Part shown: positions 1-11,100 of the stretch, piece after piece
How the letters are laid out: each line of letters opens with the position of its first letter
How positions within the stretch are numbered: the stretch's first letter is position 1
Origin: CAVQRC01 sp963715045
GTDB taxonomy: Bacteria > Planctomycetota > Planctomycetia > Pirellulales > Lacipirellulaceae
Length of the DNA: 64,000 bases
Direction: 5' to 3'
NCBI GenBank assembly: GCA_963715045.1
Contig: CAVQRC010000004.1
Coordinates: 558,001 to 622,000 of the forward strand
Made by a program: the position numbers and the translations under genes
Notes under the pieces: generated by a model
The model's input: only the letters and a program-made list of their open reading frames with translations
Databases searched by the model: none
Told to the model about the DNA's origin: nothing

Positions 1-277
1 GGCCGGGGTTCCGCCCTGCGGCGAGTGGTCGACGCGTGATGCTGCGAGCGCTTCACAACCGATACACCCCGTGCGAACTGCGACGCTTGGCGGGCCACCT
101 TCGGCTGTGAACGAGTGTGTCTTGAGGCGTTCGCCGTCAATGGTCGATGACGGAGGGGAGAGTCGACCGGCGGACGGCCCGAGGAGGGATCGTGCGTCGA
201 GGGCCCGGCCGAGTGATCGGTTTGCAGCGGCGGCGGCTCGAAAGGAAGCACGCGAACGCATTTGATGGAGTCAGACC

Positions 278-487
278 ATGTGGCGATCACTTTTTCTCGC
301 GATCGGGATTTCGTGCATTATCATCGGTCTCGAGGGGCTGGCACTGGACTCGGCCACGCTCAAACCGTGGGTGACCGAAGGCCCCCGCGACATCAACCTC
401 GACACCTGGATGCCGTGGTCGCTGCTATCATCGGGGGCGGTCGTGGTGCTCTATTCGTTTACGATCCCGCGGCGGGCCAAGGACTAG
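278..487 (+). CDS. Small two-helix membrane protein, unknown function
   Basis: A 69-residue protein with two hydrophobic stretches: residues about 4-22 (rich in I, L and G) and about 46-62 (LLSSGAVVVLYSFTI), followed by a basic tail (PRRAKD). Between them lies a polar loop with TLKPWVTEGPRDINLDTWMPW. It is probably an inner-membrane hairpin. GGAG about 9 bases before the ATG serves as ribosome binding site. I recognise no named family. Small proteins of this shape are common in planctomycete genomes, but that is recollection and not shown here. It stands alone, upstream of ilvB on the same strand. The reading frame is clean and fits the local base composition. Confidence 0.6.
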   Translation: MWRSLFLAIGISCIIIGLEGLALDSATLKPWVTEGPRDINLDTWMPWSLLSSGAVVVLYSFTIPRRAKD

Positions 488-745
488 CGCCGCTGCCGGG
501 AGGGCTGCCCGAAGCCCGCTCGGGAGACGCGGCACCCTCCCTCCGGACAACGTTTCTTGTACGCATCCAGCCAGACCCGTACGATATACAGCTCCCGCAT
601 TGCGACCGCGATACCGTAAAAGTCCTCTTTCCAAACTCGCGGTCCATACGTGCGGCCCATTCCCGCCGCTCAATCATGTGGCCAGGTTGAAGCTCCTGGC
701 ACAAACGACCCTCCCCAGAGAATCGACGTTCGAAAGGACCTTTTC

Positions 746-2524
746 GTGGCATCCGTGAAGTCTGAAAAGTCTGTGTCTCAGTCGCAAATGCAATCGGGCG
801 CCGATATTCTGATCGAAGCGCTGGTACGCCACGGGGTGGAACTCATTTTCGCGTATCCTGGCGGAGCGAGCATGCCACTTCATCAGGCCCTGCTCCGCCA
901 AGGGGACAAGTTGCGGACGATCCTTCCCCGGCATGAACAGGGGGGCGGTTTCGCGGCTCAGGGGGTCGCCCGAAGTACTGGCCAGGTTGGTGTCTGTATG
1001 GCAACCAGTGGTCCCGGAGCCACGAACCTGGTCACAGCGATTGCCGACGCGAAACTCGACAGCGTCCCGATGATTGCCATTTCGGGACAGGTCCCCACGC
1101 ACTGGATCGGCAACGATGCGTTCCAGGAGACGCCGATTGTCGAAGTCTGCCGGGGCATTACCAAGCATCATTACCTGGTGACCGACGTCAATGACGTGGC
1201 CCGGGTCGTCAAAGAGGCCTTCTTGATCGCCACCACGGGTCGGCCCGGCCCGGTCTTGATCGACATGCCGAAAGATGTCCAGAACGCCCAGACCACGCCC
1301 GACTACGACCCGCCGATCGACCTTCCCGGCTTCGCCCTGGAGTCGCCGCGGGCCCAGCCCGAGCAGATTCGTCAGATGGCAGCCGCGATCAAGCGCGCTC
1401 GCCGGCCCGTCATCTATGCGGGCGGTGGCATCATTTCCGCCGAAGCGAGTGATGCCCTGAGGACCTTCGTCCACAAGACGGGGATTCCGATCACGATGAC
1501 CGTGATGGGACTGGGCGCTTTTCCCAACGATGACGCACTGTGCCTCGACATGCTCGGCATGCATGGGTCGGTGTATGCCAACTACGCCGTGGAACAGGCC
1601 GATCTGCTGATCGCCCTGGGGGTCCGCTTCGATGATCGCGTGACGGGTAAGGTGGAGGAATTCTGCAAGCACGGCAAGATTATCCATGTCGACATCGATG
1701 CCTCGGAACTCAACAAGAACAAGCCGGCCCATTTTCCGATTATCAGCGACGTCAAATACGTGCTCGAGCAACTCAACGAGATCGTCGAACCGCCCGAAGA
1801 AGGGCTCGACGATTGGGTGGCCCAGTGTCACAAGTGGAAGAAGGAAGATCCGTTCCACTACAAGCAGGACTTCCCCGGAATTCTCCAACAGCATGCGATC
1901 TACGAGTTGTGGAAGCTGATTCACGACGAAGATCCGATCATTTCCGTGGGCGTCGGCCAGCACCAGATGTGGTCGGCCCAGTTCTACAAGTTCAAGAGCC
2001 CGCGTACCTGGATGAGCAGCTCGGGGCTGGGCACGATGGGCTTCGGTCTGCCCGCCGCGATGGGGGCCCAGGCCGCGCATCCCGGGCGGCTGGTCATCGA
2101 CATCGACGGCGACGGCAGTTTCCAGATGAACATTCAGGAACTGGCGACCTGCTATTGCGAGAAGCTGCCCGTCAAGGTGCTGCTGTTGAACAACCAGCAC
2201 CTGGGGATGGTGGTCCAGTGGGAGGATCGATTCATGCAGGGTAAGCGGGCACACACTTACCTGGGACCGATCGACGATCCCGAAGCGGCCGGCCAGGGCG
2301 ACGGGTTGGGGCCCAAGCGACGCTACCCCGACTTCGTCAAGATCGCCCAAGGCTACGGCTGCGGAGCGGCCTCGATTCGCGAGAAAGCCGACCTCATCCC
2401 GGCCCTCAAAGAGATGATCGCGCACGACGGTCCCTATGTCCTCGACATCGAGACGCCGTATCAGGAGCAGGTGCTGCCGATGATCCCCAGCGGGCACACC
2501 GTCCGGGACATCATCAAGGAATAG
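746..2524 (+). CDS. ilvB: Acetolactate synthase, large (catalytic) subunit
   Basis: A thiamine-diphosphate enzyme that joins two pyruvates to acetolactate, or pyruvate with 2-oxobutyrate, in cytoplasmic branched-chain amino acid synthesis. The N-terminal TPP domain has the FAYPGG entry and the catalytic glutamate motif RHEQGGGFAAQG. The central Rossmann-like domain contains RPVIYAGGG. The C-terminal TPP domain has the cofactor motif from GDGSF to LLNNQHLGMVVQWED. Length (592 aa) is normal for the family. I chose GTG at 746 because AAAGGA lies 8 bases upstream; an in-frame ATG at 650 would add a non-homologous leader, and ATG at 788 is a shorter alternative. No ilvN or ilvC follows, so the regulatory subunit must be elsewhere. 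Confidence 0.95.
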   Translation: MASVKSEKSVSQSQMQSGADILIEALVRHGVELIFAYPGGASMPLHQALLRQGDKLRTILPRHEQGGGFAAQGVARSTGQVGVCMATSGPGATNLVTAIADAKLDSVPMIAISGQVPTHWIGNDAFQETPIVEVCRGITKHHYLVTDVNDVARVVKEAFLIATTGRPGPVLIDMPKDVQNAQTTPDYDPPIDLPGFALESPRAQPEQIRQMAAAIKRARRPVIYAGGGIISAEASDALRTFVHKTGIPITMTVMGLGAFPNDDALCLDMLGMHGSVYANYAVEQADLLIALGVRFDDRVTGKVEEFCKHGKIIHVDIDASELNKNKPAHFPIISDVKYVLEQLNEIVEPPEEGLDDWVAQCHKWKKEDPFHYKQDFPGILQQHAIYELWKLIHDEDPIISVGVGQHQMWSAQFYKFKSPRTWMSSSGLGTMGFGLPAAMGAQAAHPGRLVIDIDGDGSFQMNIQELATCYCEKLPVKVLLLNNQHLGMVVQWEDRFMQGKRAHTYLGPIDDPEAAGQGDGLGPKRRYPDFVKIAQGYGCGAASIREKADLIPALKEMIAHDGPYVLDIETPYQEQVLPMIPSGHTVRDIIKE

Positions 2525-2633
2525 CTCTGGCTCTGCGGGCCGGGAGCTGCAGTCGCGGCAGGCGGTTCAAGCCACAAATCACAAATCTCAAACAGCAAAT
2601 CACGAACAAATCTCAATACAAAAAAGCCACATC

Positions 2634-4415
2634 TCAACTGCCCGTGCCGGTGAGTTCGAACCATTCTTCTTCGAGGGCGGCGATTTCCGCGGCCAACTCC
2701 AGCGTGCGGTCGTGTAGTTGCTGGGCTTCGGTCGCTTCGGTAGCGTTCGCCAGTTTTTCGCTCGCCGTCCGCTTTTCGCTGTCGAGACTGGCGATCTTGC
2801 GTTCGATTGCCGCGATTCTTTTCTGCGTCGAGCGATCCGCGCGGGCCTGCGCCTTGCGTTCTTCTTTGGTTTTCGCGACGGGTGGAGCAGCGTGGGTGCT
2901 CATGCTGTCTTCCCGCGCACCCTCGGCCAGCTCCTTTTCGATCCGCCACACGTATTCGTCGTAGCTGCCCGGATAGTGGCTGACTCTCCCATCGCGGACT
3001 TCTACCACGTCGGTGGCCACGCGATGCATGAAGTGCCGGTCGTGGCTCGTGAAGATCAAGGTGCCCTGGAATCGTTGGATCGCCGTCGCGAGGGCCTCGA
3101 GTGTTTCGACATCGAGATGGTTGCCCGGTTCGTCCAGCAGCAGCACGTTGTGTTTGGAGAGCAGCAAGCCGGCCAGTACCAGCCGAGCCCGTTCCCCGCC
3201 GCTGAGTACGCGAATTCTCTTCTCGATCGTCTCGCCGCTGAACAGGAAGCTGCCGGCCACATCGAGGACGACTTGATCACTCGTGTCCGACGTGGCTTCG
3301 CTCCGCAGATACTCTCGGGCGGTCCACTGCTCCGGGAGCGTCGAGTACACATGCTGGGCGTACACCCCCACGTCGCAGCCGAAGCCCCACTTGAATTCAC
3401 CCTGCAGCGGTTCGAGCGATCCGGTCAGTGTTCGCAGCAGGGTCGTCTTCCCCTGCCCGTTGTCGCCGACCACGCCCACCCGGGCGCCGTGATCGACGTC
3501 GAGCTGAATCTGGGTGGCTACCTGATGGTCGGGATAGCCGATCGCCAGTCGCTCGCAACGTAACGCCGTTCCGTCCCGCCGCTCGACCTGAGGGAGTCGC
3601 AGGTTGACGAGCGCTTCGGCGGCCTCGATCTCGCGAAACTGAGTTTCGAGCCGGGCGAGCTGTTTGGCCTTGCTGCGGGCCTGGCTGGCCGTATTGGCCT
3701 GGGCCCGGTTCTTGATGATGAACGTCTCGAGTTGTTTCTTTTTGGTTGCCAGGGTGGCGTTGACGCGGCGATCGTGTTCCTCCCGCTCCGCGCGATGCTC
3801 GAGGAATTCATCCACCCGGCCGGGAAACAGCGTGAGGCTGCCCCGGGCGAGTTCCAGCGTGTGGGAACAGGTAGCCATCAGGAAGGCCCGATCATGCGAG
3901 ACGATCAGACACCCTCCGCGATAGTCGCGGAGAAACTGTTCCAACAGCATCTGCGTGCGGACGTCGAGAAAGTTCGTCGGCTCGTCGAGGATCAAGAAAT
4001 TCGGATCGTGCAGCAACAGGGCGGCCAGCTTGACGCGGGTCTGCCAGCCCCCGGACAGGTCGTCGACCGGCATGTTGAGCATCGCGTCGGTGATCCGGAA
4101 CCGCCACGCGACTTCGCCGCACCGCCACTCCGGCTGCTGCGAGTCGCGAATCAGAAAGTCGTGCACCGTTTCGCCAGCCAGAAACGGATCGTGCTGGCGG
4201 AGATACCCCAGCCGCAATCCCCGCTGGTGGACGACCTCCCCGGCATCGACCTCTTCCTCACCGAGCAGGATCCGGCAAAGCGTGCTCTTGCCCGAACCGT
4301 TGCGACCGATCAGGCCGACCTTGTCGCTGTCATTCAGCGCGACCTGGGCTTCGTCGAGGAGCAACTGTTCGCCATAGCGTTTTTCAACCTGGTTGACCTG
4401 AATCAGAGTGGGCAT
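2634..4415 (-). CDS. ABC-F family ATPase (Uup-like)
   Basis: A soluble tandem ATPase of the ABC-F class, which acts on ribosomes or other nucleic-acid machinery and not in transport. There are two nucleotide-binding domains: Walker A GRNGSGKST near residue 37 and GDNGQGKTT in the second half; signatures DLSGG and LSGGERARL; Walker B LILDEPTNFLD and LLLDEPGNHLD. A charged linker lies between the domains. The last ~90 residues form a K/E/A-rich coiled coil, as in Uup. No membrane segments are seen. I start at ATG 4415; a TTG nine bases upstream is possible but has no advantage. It lies downstream of lnt on the same strand, 175 bp away, so co-transcription is possible. Which ABC-F subfamily it belongs to is inference. 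Confidence 0.9.
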   Translation of the reverse strand: MPTLIQVNQVEKRYGEQLLLDEAQVALNDSDKVGLIGRNGSGKSTLCRILLGEEEVDAGEVVHQRGLRLGYLRQHDPFLAGETVHDFLIRDSQQPEWRCGEVAWRFRITDAMLNMPVDDLSGGWQTRVKLAALLLHDPNFLILDEPTNFLDVRTQMLLEQFLRDYRGGCLIVSHDRAFLMATCSHTLELARGSLTLFPGRVDEFLEHRAEREEHDRRVNATLATKKKQLETFIIKNRAQANTASQARSKAKQLARLETQFREIEAAEALVNLRLPQVERRDGTALRCERLAIGYPDHQVATQIQLDVDHGARVGVVGDNGQGKTTLLRTLTGSLEPLQGEFKWGFGCDVGVYAQHVYSTLPEQWTAREYLRSEATSDTSDQVVLDVAGSFLFSGETIEKRIRVLSGGERARLVLAGLLLSKHNVLLLDEPGNHLDVETLEALATAIQRFQGTLIFTSHDRHFMHRVATDVVEVRDGRVSHYPGSYDEYVWRIEKELAEGAREDSMSTHAAPPVAKTKEERKAQARADRSTQKRIAAIERKIASLDSEKRTASEKLANATEATEAQQLHDRTLELAAEIAALEEEWFELTGTGS

Positions 4416-4430
4416 CGGTGGCAAATTTGG

Positions 4431-4486
4431 GAATGACGAATGACTAATGACTAATGACTAGGGAATCCCGAAATCCCAATGACGAT
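4431..4486. repeat. Dispersed AT-rich repeat (copy 1)
   Basis: The stretch repeats AATGACTA units and runs into TAGGGAATcccGAAatCCCAATGACGA. A second, diverged copy lies at 41101-41158, after trxA. Both are non-coding and clearly AT-richer than the surroundings. The remainder of 4487-4589 holds nothing I recognise. Confidence 0.6.
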
Positions 4487-4589
4487 AGAAAGAGAACGCC
4501 ACCGGCGGAGGTAATTCGCCAAGCTGATTCATTCGCGAATTCGTTCGTCATTCTGAATTCGTTCGTCATTAGAAATTAGGCATTAGACA

Positions 4590-6293
4590 TTAAACGCTAG
4601 GCCTTCGCTTTGCGGCTGCGGAGGTGACCGCTGCCAGCAGGCAGAAGGCCAGGCAACTCAGGCCGAGCCAATCGCCATAACGTACATACAGACTCCCCCG
4701 ACTGTCCAACTCCACGTCGGCGATCACGACGGTCGGCTTCTGCTTGGGAGCCCGTTTCACGATCCGGCCGCACGAGTTGATAGACGCCGAGATCCCGCCG
4801 TTCGCCGCGACCAGCATGGGCAGTCGGTTCTCGATCGCTCGAAAGACATCACACGCGAGGTGCATGTCCAGTGCGGCCGAGTCCAGATACCATGCGTCGT
4901 TGGTCACATTCACCAGTACCTGGGGCCGAGTTCCGGACGAGATCAGTTGCCGTACATGGCCGCGAATGACGCGGGGCAGTACCGATTCGTAGCACACGCT
5001 GGGTGCGTAGACGACCCCGCCTGATTGCATCGCGACGGGCCCGCTGCCGGCGGTGGCCATCCCGGTCAACGGCGACAGTTTCGCCAGCGCCGGCCACCAG
5101 GAGGAAAACGGTACGTACTCGCCGAACACGACCAGGTGTACCTTGGCGTACCTGTCGCGGATCGAACCATCGCGATCGGTGAGGATCACCGCGTTATAGG
5201 CCCGGCTCTCGACGTCGCCCGTTGCCGTAATGTCGTAACTCACCGAATCGATTCCCAGCATCAGCGGCGTGCCCGTATATTCGGCGAGCGTTTTGATCGA
5301 TTGGCGAGCGGCCTGGTCGTACTCCCTGGGCGGTGAAGGCCAGGCACTTGCGTGAGGAGACTCGAGGTAGGCGTCCGAAAACCTGTAAAGCGCCGCGCGA
5401 AACATGGTTTCGGGCCAGACGATGAGGTCCAGTCGGCGGCCGTCATCGGCCTGAGCCTCTTTAACGGCCTGGTAACTCAGCTCACTGTATTGGGCCATGA
5501 TCCTCCGCTGCCGTTGGGGATCGCGTTTCCAGTCGGCCGGACTTGTCCCTTGAATCAGTGCCACGCGGGGGCCAGCAGCTTCGAGCGGTTCGCTGAGGCG
5601 GTAGTCGCCGTAGAGTACGGCGGCTGCGAGCGCCACGGCGGCGATGGCGGCGGGCAGAAAGGCGTTCCGCCAACGGCGCGATGCCGGTCCGTTTCCGGGC
5701 TGTGCTGCTTCGATCCCGCAGGCGATCGCGGCGGCGACGAGGACCATCAGGAAGTCGACGGCGAATTCGCCTCCCAGGTCACTGATCTGAATGAGCCGCA
5801 AATGCTCGACCTGTGTGTGAGCCAGCGAGGCCATCAGAAAACCGGTCAGCAGCCAGCTCCGCAGCCACTCGAGGCCCGTCCAGACGATCGGCGCGGCAAG
5901 GTAGAGCGGCACCCGCAGCCGCGATCGCGTCAGCAGGATGAACAGCGGGAGATAGCAGCCCAGGTAACACCCCAGCGCGAGCCACCCCAGGGTCAGGGCA
6001 GGATGAGGGATTCGCAGCCAGGCGAGGGCCGCCAGCCAGAACAGCAGCCCCGCCAGCCACAGCCGCAGATAGGGACGGCGGACTCTGAATCGAGGCCGCC
6101 CCGCAATCAGCAGCCACGGGACCGGCGCGATCCATCCCAGGAAGCTGATGCCCAGCGGTGGCAACGCGGCAAACATCAGCAGGCTGCCGGTCAGGCCGAG
6201 CGTGAACACGCGATCCTGCCACGTCGGACCCGGGGTCTCGATATCCGCGGGTGGGGCGGATCGTGGCGCTGCTGTCTCGTGGTGGTGGTGCAT
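4590..6293 (-). CDS. lnt: Apolipoprotein N-acyltransferase
   Basis: Transfers the third acyl chain from phospholipid to the N-terminal cysteine of lipoproteins, in the inner membrane with its active site on the periplasmic face. The N-terminal ~220 residues form several transmembrane helices. The nitrilase-type domain follows. The catalytic triad is visible: Glu in LIVWPETMFR, Lys in YAKVHLVVFGEYVPF and Cys in APSVCYESVLPR. A last transmembrane helix lies near the C-terminus (LSCLAFCLLAAV). Length (567 aa) is slightly above the usual ~510, partly from a His-rich N-terminus (MHHHHETAAP). The protein's likely substrates include the lipobox protein encoded at 41246-42847. Confidence 0.93.
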   Translation of the reverse strand: MHHHHETAAPRSAPPADIETPGPTWQDRVFTLGLTGSLLMFAALPPLGISFLGWIAPVPWLLIAGRPRFRVRRPYLRLWLAGLLFWLAALAWLRIPHPALTLGWLALGCYLGCYLPLFILLTRSRLRVPLYLAAPIVWTGLEWLRSWLLTGFLMASLAHTQVEHLRLIQISDLGGEFAVDFLMVLVAAAIACGIEAAQPGNGPASRRWRNAFLPAAIAAVALAAAVLYGDYRLSEPLEAAGPRVALIQGTSPADWKRDPQRQRRIMAQYSELSYQAVKEAQADDGRRLDLIVWPETMFRAALYRFSDAYLESPHASAWPSPPREYDQAARQSIKTLAEYTGTPLMLGIDSVSYDITATGDVESRAYNAVILTDRDGSIRDRYAKVHLVVFGEYVPFSSWWPALAKLSPLTGMATAGSGPVAMQSGGVVYAPSVCYESVLPRVIRGHVRQLISSGTRPQVLVNVTNDAWYLDSAALDMHLACDVFRAIENRLPMLVAANGGISASINSCGRIVKRAPKQKPTVVIADVELDSRGSLYVRYGDWLGLSCLAFCLLAAVTSAAAKRRPSV

Positions 6294-6603
6294 GATCCCG
6301 GGTGGCGGTCGCGTGCTGGATCGCGTGCTGGATACGCCGAATCATAGACATCTGTCGGGGCCCCGTCGCCGGCAGTTTCGCTGGATGCAATCACCGCTTG
6401 TGCCCGGCGTGTGCGGCGAATTGAATCCGCGGCGGGCGTCGGGTAGGTTGAGGCTGGCAAATCTGCGCTAACTCGCGTAATCGGGCCCACCCCGCGCGAT
6501 CCTCGCGCGGCAGCGGCGTCCGGCTGCGGCCCCAGCGTAGCGAACGCCGCATAATAGAGATCTGCCGCCCTTGATTGCGCTGATTGGAGACCTCTTGAAG
6601 CCC

Positions 6604-8157
6604 ATGTCGACCTACTACTCGGAGTGCCCGCAGCGAGGGACGGCTGTCGGCCTGGTGCCTCGCCTGGCGAGGGTGCTGTTCTTCGCCCTGGTCAGCCTGG
6701 TTGGACCAGCCACCTCGACCCGTGCCCAGACGCCACCCGAAGAGCCGCAGGCCGTCAGCTTCGCGAGCGACGTGCGACCCATCCTTCGTAAACACTGTGT
6801 TGGCTGCCACCAGCCTGCCAAGCCGCTGGGCGCGTACGACATGACCTCCTACGCGACACTCGTGGCCGGAGGCGAGAGCGACTCGCCGGCCATCGTGGCG
6901 GGGGACGTCGCAGAGAGCTACCTCGTCGACCAGATCACGCCAGACGCAGCGGGCCTGGCCGAGATGCCCAAGGGGCGTCCGTCGTTGTCGCCGGAAGAAG
7001 TCGATCGGATCACGCAGTGGGTTGCCGCGGGGGCCGTCAATGACGCGCCCGTCGAAGCCGGGCCCCGCTACACGGCCGACAATCCACCGCAGTACAAACT
7101 GCCTCCGATCATCACGGCCCTGGCGTTCTCTCGCGACGGCGAGTTGCTGGCCGTCTCCGGACACCATGAGGTCCTGCTCCATCACCCCGACGGCTCGGGG
7201 CTGGTCGCTCGCCTGGTGGGCCTCAGTGAGCGAATCGAGTCGATCGCGTTTTCCCCCGATGGCAAGTATCTGGCCGTCGCCGGCGGACTCCCGGGTCGGC
7301 TCGGCGAGTTGCAGATTTGGGACGTCGCGGAACGGAAGCTGGCCCTCTCGCATACGGTCACGTTCGACACGCTGTACGGGGCCAGCTGGTCCCCCGACAG
7401 TCGGCTGGTGGCATTCGGCTGTGGCGATGCGACGGTCCGGGCGATCCAGGTCGACACCGGCGAGCAGGTCTTTTTTCAAGGTGCGCACAACGACTGGGTG
7501 CTCGACACGGTGTTTTCCAACGATGGAACCCACCTCGTGTCGGCCAGCCGCGACATGACGCTCAAGTTGACCGTCGTCGAAACGGAGCGCTTTGTCGATA
7601 ACATCACGAGCATCACGCCCGGGGCTCTCAAAGGGGGCATCCACGCCGTGGATCGCCATCCCCAGCGGGACGAACTGGTGGTTGGCGGGGCGGACGGAAT
7701 CCCCAAGCTGTATCGCATGCACCGACTGACCAAGCGGGTGATCGGCGACGACAGCAATCTGATTCGCGGCTATCCGGCGATGCCGGGCCGGATTTTCGCG
7801 GTCGCGTTTCATCCTGCGGGGACGCAGTTCGCGGCCGCCAGCAGTCTCGATGGTCGAGGGGAAGTTCGCCTGTATCCTGTTCCCGAAGACTCGAGCCTGC
7901 CGGAAGAGCTCAAACCGATTCTCGAGAAGACCTCTACCAGCCGCTCGGCCGAAGAGGCTGCCCAGGTAGAAGAGTATCTCACCCGGGAAGTCGACCCGCT
8001 CCTTTCCCTTCCGGGCGAGCACGGCAGCGTCTATGCGCTCGCGTTCAACGCCGACGGCTCGCGAATGGCCACCGCCGGACTGGATGGTGTGGTCCGTGTG
8101 TATGCCACCGCAGACGGGAGCCTGATTACCGAATTCGTGCCCGTTCCCCTGCAATGA
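6604..8157 (+). CDS. Planctomycete cytochrome c / WD40 beta-propeller protein
   Basis: A secreted 517-residue protein. A signal peptide (LARVLFFALVSLVGPATSTRA) precedes a PSC1-type cytochrome c domain with the haem site CVGCH and a distal Met region (LAEMPKGRPSLS). A WD40 propeller follows, whose blades show repeats such as LAFSRDGELLAVSG, IAFSPDGKYLAVAG, SWSPDSRLVAFG and LAFNADGSRMATAG. I prefer ATG at 6604 (GGAG 14 bases upstream); TTG 6571 is an alternative. Its stop codon overlaps the ATG at 8154, so it is probably translationally coupled to the next gene. Such cytochrome/WD40 plus PSD1 pairs are characteristic of planctomycetes and lie outside the cytoplasm. Their biochemical role is not established; the partner for electron transfer is unknown. 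Confidence 0.88.
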   Translation: MSTYYSECPQRGTAVGLVPRLARVLFFALVSLVGPATSTRAQTPPEEPQAVSFASDVRPILRKHCVGCHQPAKPLGAYDMTSYATLVAGGESDSPAIVAGDVAESYLVDQITPDAAGLAEMPKGRPSLSPEEVDRITQWVAAGAVNDAPVEAGPRYTADNPPQYKLPPIITALAFSRDGELLAVSGHHEVLLHHPDGSGLVARLVGLSERIESIAFSPDGKYLAVAGGLPGRLGELQIWDVAERKLALSHTVTFDTLYGASWSPDSRLVAFGCGDATVRAIQVDTGEQVFFQGAHNDWVLDTVFSNDGTHLVSASRDMTLKLTVVETERFVDNITSITPGALKGGIHAVDRHPQRDELVVGGADGIPKLYRMHRLTKRVIGDDSNLIRGYPAMPGRIFAVAFHPAGTQFAAASSLDGRGEVRLYPVPEDSSLPEELKPILEKTSTSRSAEEAAQVEEYLTREVDPLLSLPGEHGSVYALAFNADGSRMATAGLDGVVRVYATADGSLITEFVPVPLQ

Positions 8158-11100
8158 CGCCCCGCTCTCCCCTGCCAACCCGGTATTCCGAACCTATGCA
8201 CGACTTGAGATTTCCGCCGATCCATTGCCTCCTGGTTGCGACGGTGATGTGCGCGATCGCCGTCACGGGTGTGGATGCCGCCGAGCCGCTGCCGACTTCC
8301 TCGGCCCCGGAGCTCATCGACAATGCCAGGTATCTCGAGGGACGCCGGGTGGTGGCCCTCGAAGTCTCGCCCGCACAAGTCGACCTCCCCGATCGGTTCG
8401 CTTCAGTGCAGCTCGTGGTGACTGCCGTTCTCGATGACGGGGGCGCGTCGATGCCACCGGGCTGGCGTGGATCACCGAGCCGTCGTCGCTGGTGGAGATC
8501 GACGAGCGTGGCCGGATCACGCCGCGGTTCGATGGTTCGACAGAGCTCGAGTTGGCCCTCGGCGATGCGCGGGCGAGCCTCCCGGTTGTGGTGCGGGGCA
8601 TGGATGCGACGACCGGCTATGCGTTCGCGACCGACGTGATGCCGATTCTTTCGCGTGTGGGTTGCAACGCCGGGACGTGTCATGGCTCGAAAGAAGGCAA
8701 GAACGGCTTCAAGCTCAGCCTGCGAGGTTATGACCTGTTAGAAGATCATCGGGCCCTTACCGACGATCACGCGGCCCGCCGCACCAACCGCGCCGCCCCG
8801 GAACAGAGCCTGATGCTGCTCAAAGCGTCCGGGGCCGTGCCGCACCAGGGGGGCGTGTTGTTCGAACCCGGTTCGGCCGACTATGAGATCGTTCGCAGCT
8901 GGATTGCCGGCGGCCTCGAACTCGACCTCGACGCGGCCCGCGTCGAGCACATTGAGGTTCATCCCCGCCGTCCCGTGATCTCGATGCCCGGGATGACGCA
9001 GCAATTCCGGATCACGGCCACGCTGTCGGACGGTTCCACGCGGGACGTCACTCGGCTGGCGTTTTTCGAAAGCAGCAACACCGACGCGGTCGCTCTCGAT
9101 GGCGGGGGGCGGGCCGAGACCCGCCGCCGCGGAGAGGCGGCCATCCTCGTTCGCTACGAAGGCGCCTACGCAGCCGCCACGATGACCGTCATGGGCGACC
9201 GCACCGGATTCGTATTCCAGCCCCTGCCCGTCTACAACCCGATCGATTCGTTCGTCGATCAAAAGCTCGAACGTCTCAAAACCCAGCTCAGTCCGCTCTG
9301 TACCGACGCCGAATTCGTCCGCCGCGTGTTCATCGACCTGACCGGCCTTCCCCCGACAACGGCCGATGTGCGGACGTTCCTCGCCGACCCGCGGCCCAGT
9401 CGCGAAAAGCGCGACGCGCTCGTCGATCAGCTCGTCGGCAGCGAGGCCTTCGTCGAATACCGCACCAACAAGTGGGCCGACCTCCTGCAGGTCAACAGCA
9501 AGTATCTCGGCAGCGAGGGCGCCGCAGCCCTCCGCAGCTGGATTCGCGATCAAGTTTCGCAAAACGTGCCGTACGACGAGTTCGTCCACAAGATCGTGGC
9601 CGCCAGCGGATCGAACCGCGAGAATCCGGCCGCCGCGTACTACAAGATTCATCGAGAAGCCGGCGAGACGATGGAAAACACGACTCATCTGTTTCTCGCG
9701 GTCCGCTTCAACTGCAACAAGTGCCACGACCACCCCTTCGAACGCTGGACCCAGGACCAGTACTACAATCTGGCCGCGTTTTTCGCACGCGTTGACCGTC
9801 AGGAGGATCCCGAATCCCAGGGTCGGAAAATCGGCGGCACCGCGGTGGAAGGGGCCAAGCCGCTCTACGAGATTGTGTCCGAGCTCGAGGAAGGCGAAGT
9901 CACGCATCTGCGAACCGGCCAGGCCGCGACGCCCACGTTCCCTTATCAGCACGAACTCGCCAGCGAAGCGGCACAACCGGCCCGCCGCGAACGTCTCGCC
10001 GACTGGCTGACCTCACCCGAGAACACCTACTTTGCCCGCAGCTACGTGAATCGGATCTGGGCCTACTTGATGGGCGTCGGGATCATCGAGCCGATTGACG
10101 ACATTCGCGCCGGCAACCCGCCCTCCAACCCACCCCTCTTGGATTGGCTCAGCGAACAGTTCGTGGCAAGTGGATTTGACACCCAGCAGCTCATCCGCAC
10201 GATCTGCAAGTCGCGAACGTATCAGCTTTCGATTGCCACCAATCCGTGGAACGTCGACGATCACGTCAATTTCTCGCATGCCCTGCCGCGGCGATTGCCG
10301 GCCGAAGTGCTGGTCGACGCCGTCTACACGGTGACCGGAACGCCGTCGAATTTTCCCGGAGTCCCGAGCGGCACTCGAGCGGCCGCGCTTCCCGACGTGG
10401 CGATCAAATTGCCGGGCGGGTTCCTGGATCAGCTCGGCCGTCCACCGCGGGAGAGTGCCTGCGAGTGCGAACGCAACAACAATTTGATGCTCGGCCCGAT
10501 CATGTCGCTGGTCAACGGTCCTACGATTGCCGATGCAGTCGACAATCCGGACAACGCCCTGGCCCGACTCGAGTCGGAGTTCGAAAGCGATCACCAACTC
10601 GCCGAAGAGCTCTATCTGCGAATCCTGAATCGTCCTCCGTCGCCTTCGGAGTCCCAGGCGGCGGTCGCGGCGCTCTCGGACCTGGATCACCTCGCCCACG
10701 AAGTGAACGCCGCTCAGCAGGTCGTGGCGGACCGCCGCAGCGAACGCGTGGCCGAGTTCCCCCAGTGGCTTGCCGAGCACGAACCGATCCGCTGGCAGAC
10801 GTTGTCGCGTTACGAAGCGGCCTCGACCGGCACGGCGATCCTGGTTCCCCAGGCGGATGGATCGATCTTTGCCAAAGGGAACGGAGGCAAGAATTCCGCC
10901 CATACCATCGTGGCCTACTCCGACGCGGAGTATCTGACGGGTCTCCGGCTCGAAACGCTCACCGATGAGCGGCTGCCCAACCAGGGTCCTGGCGAGAGCG
11001 GCGGCGACGGCAATTTCGTCATCACGGAGATTCGCGTGTCGGCGTCTCCGCTGCACGCGCCCGGCGAAGCGGCGGCGGTGAGATTGACGAATCCCCAGGC

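Noticed and set aside
674..2497. Long open frame (607 codons) on the minus strand opposite ilvB
   Set aside because: It is a shadow of ilvB produced by GC-rich codon usage; its product has no family features. The same holds for long antisense frames at 6391-8178, 19492-21099, 28265-30139 and 48573-50423.
5352..6347. 331-codon plus-strand frame opposite lnt
   Set aside because: lnt on the other strand has complete catalytic motifs and membrane helices; the plus frame is low-complexity and has no family features.
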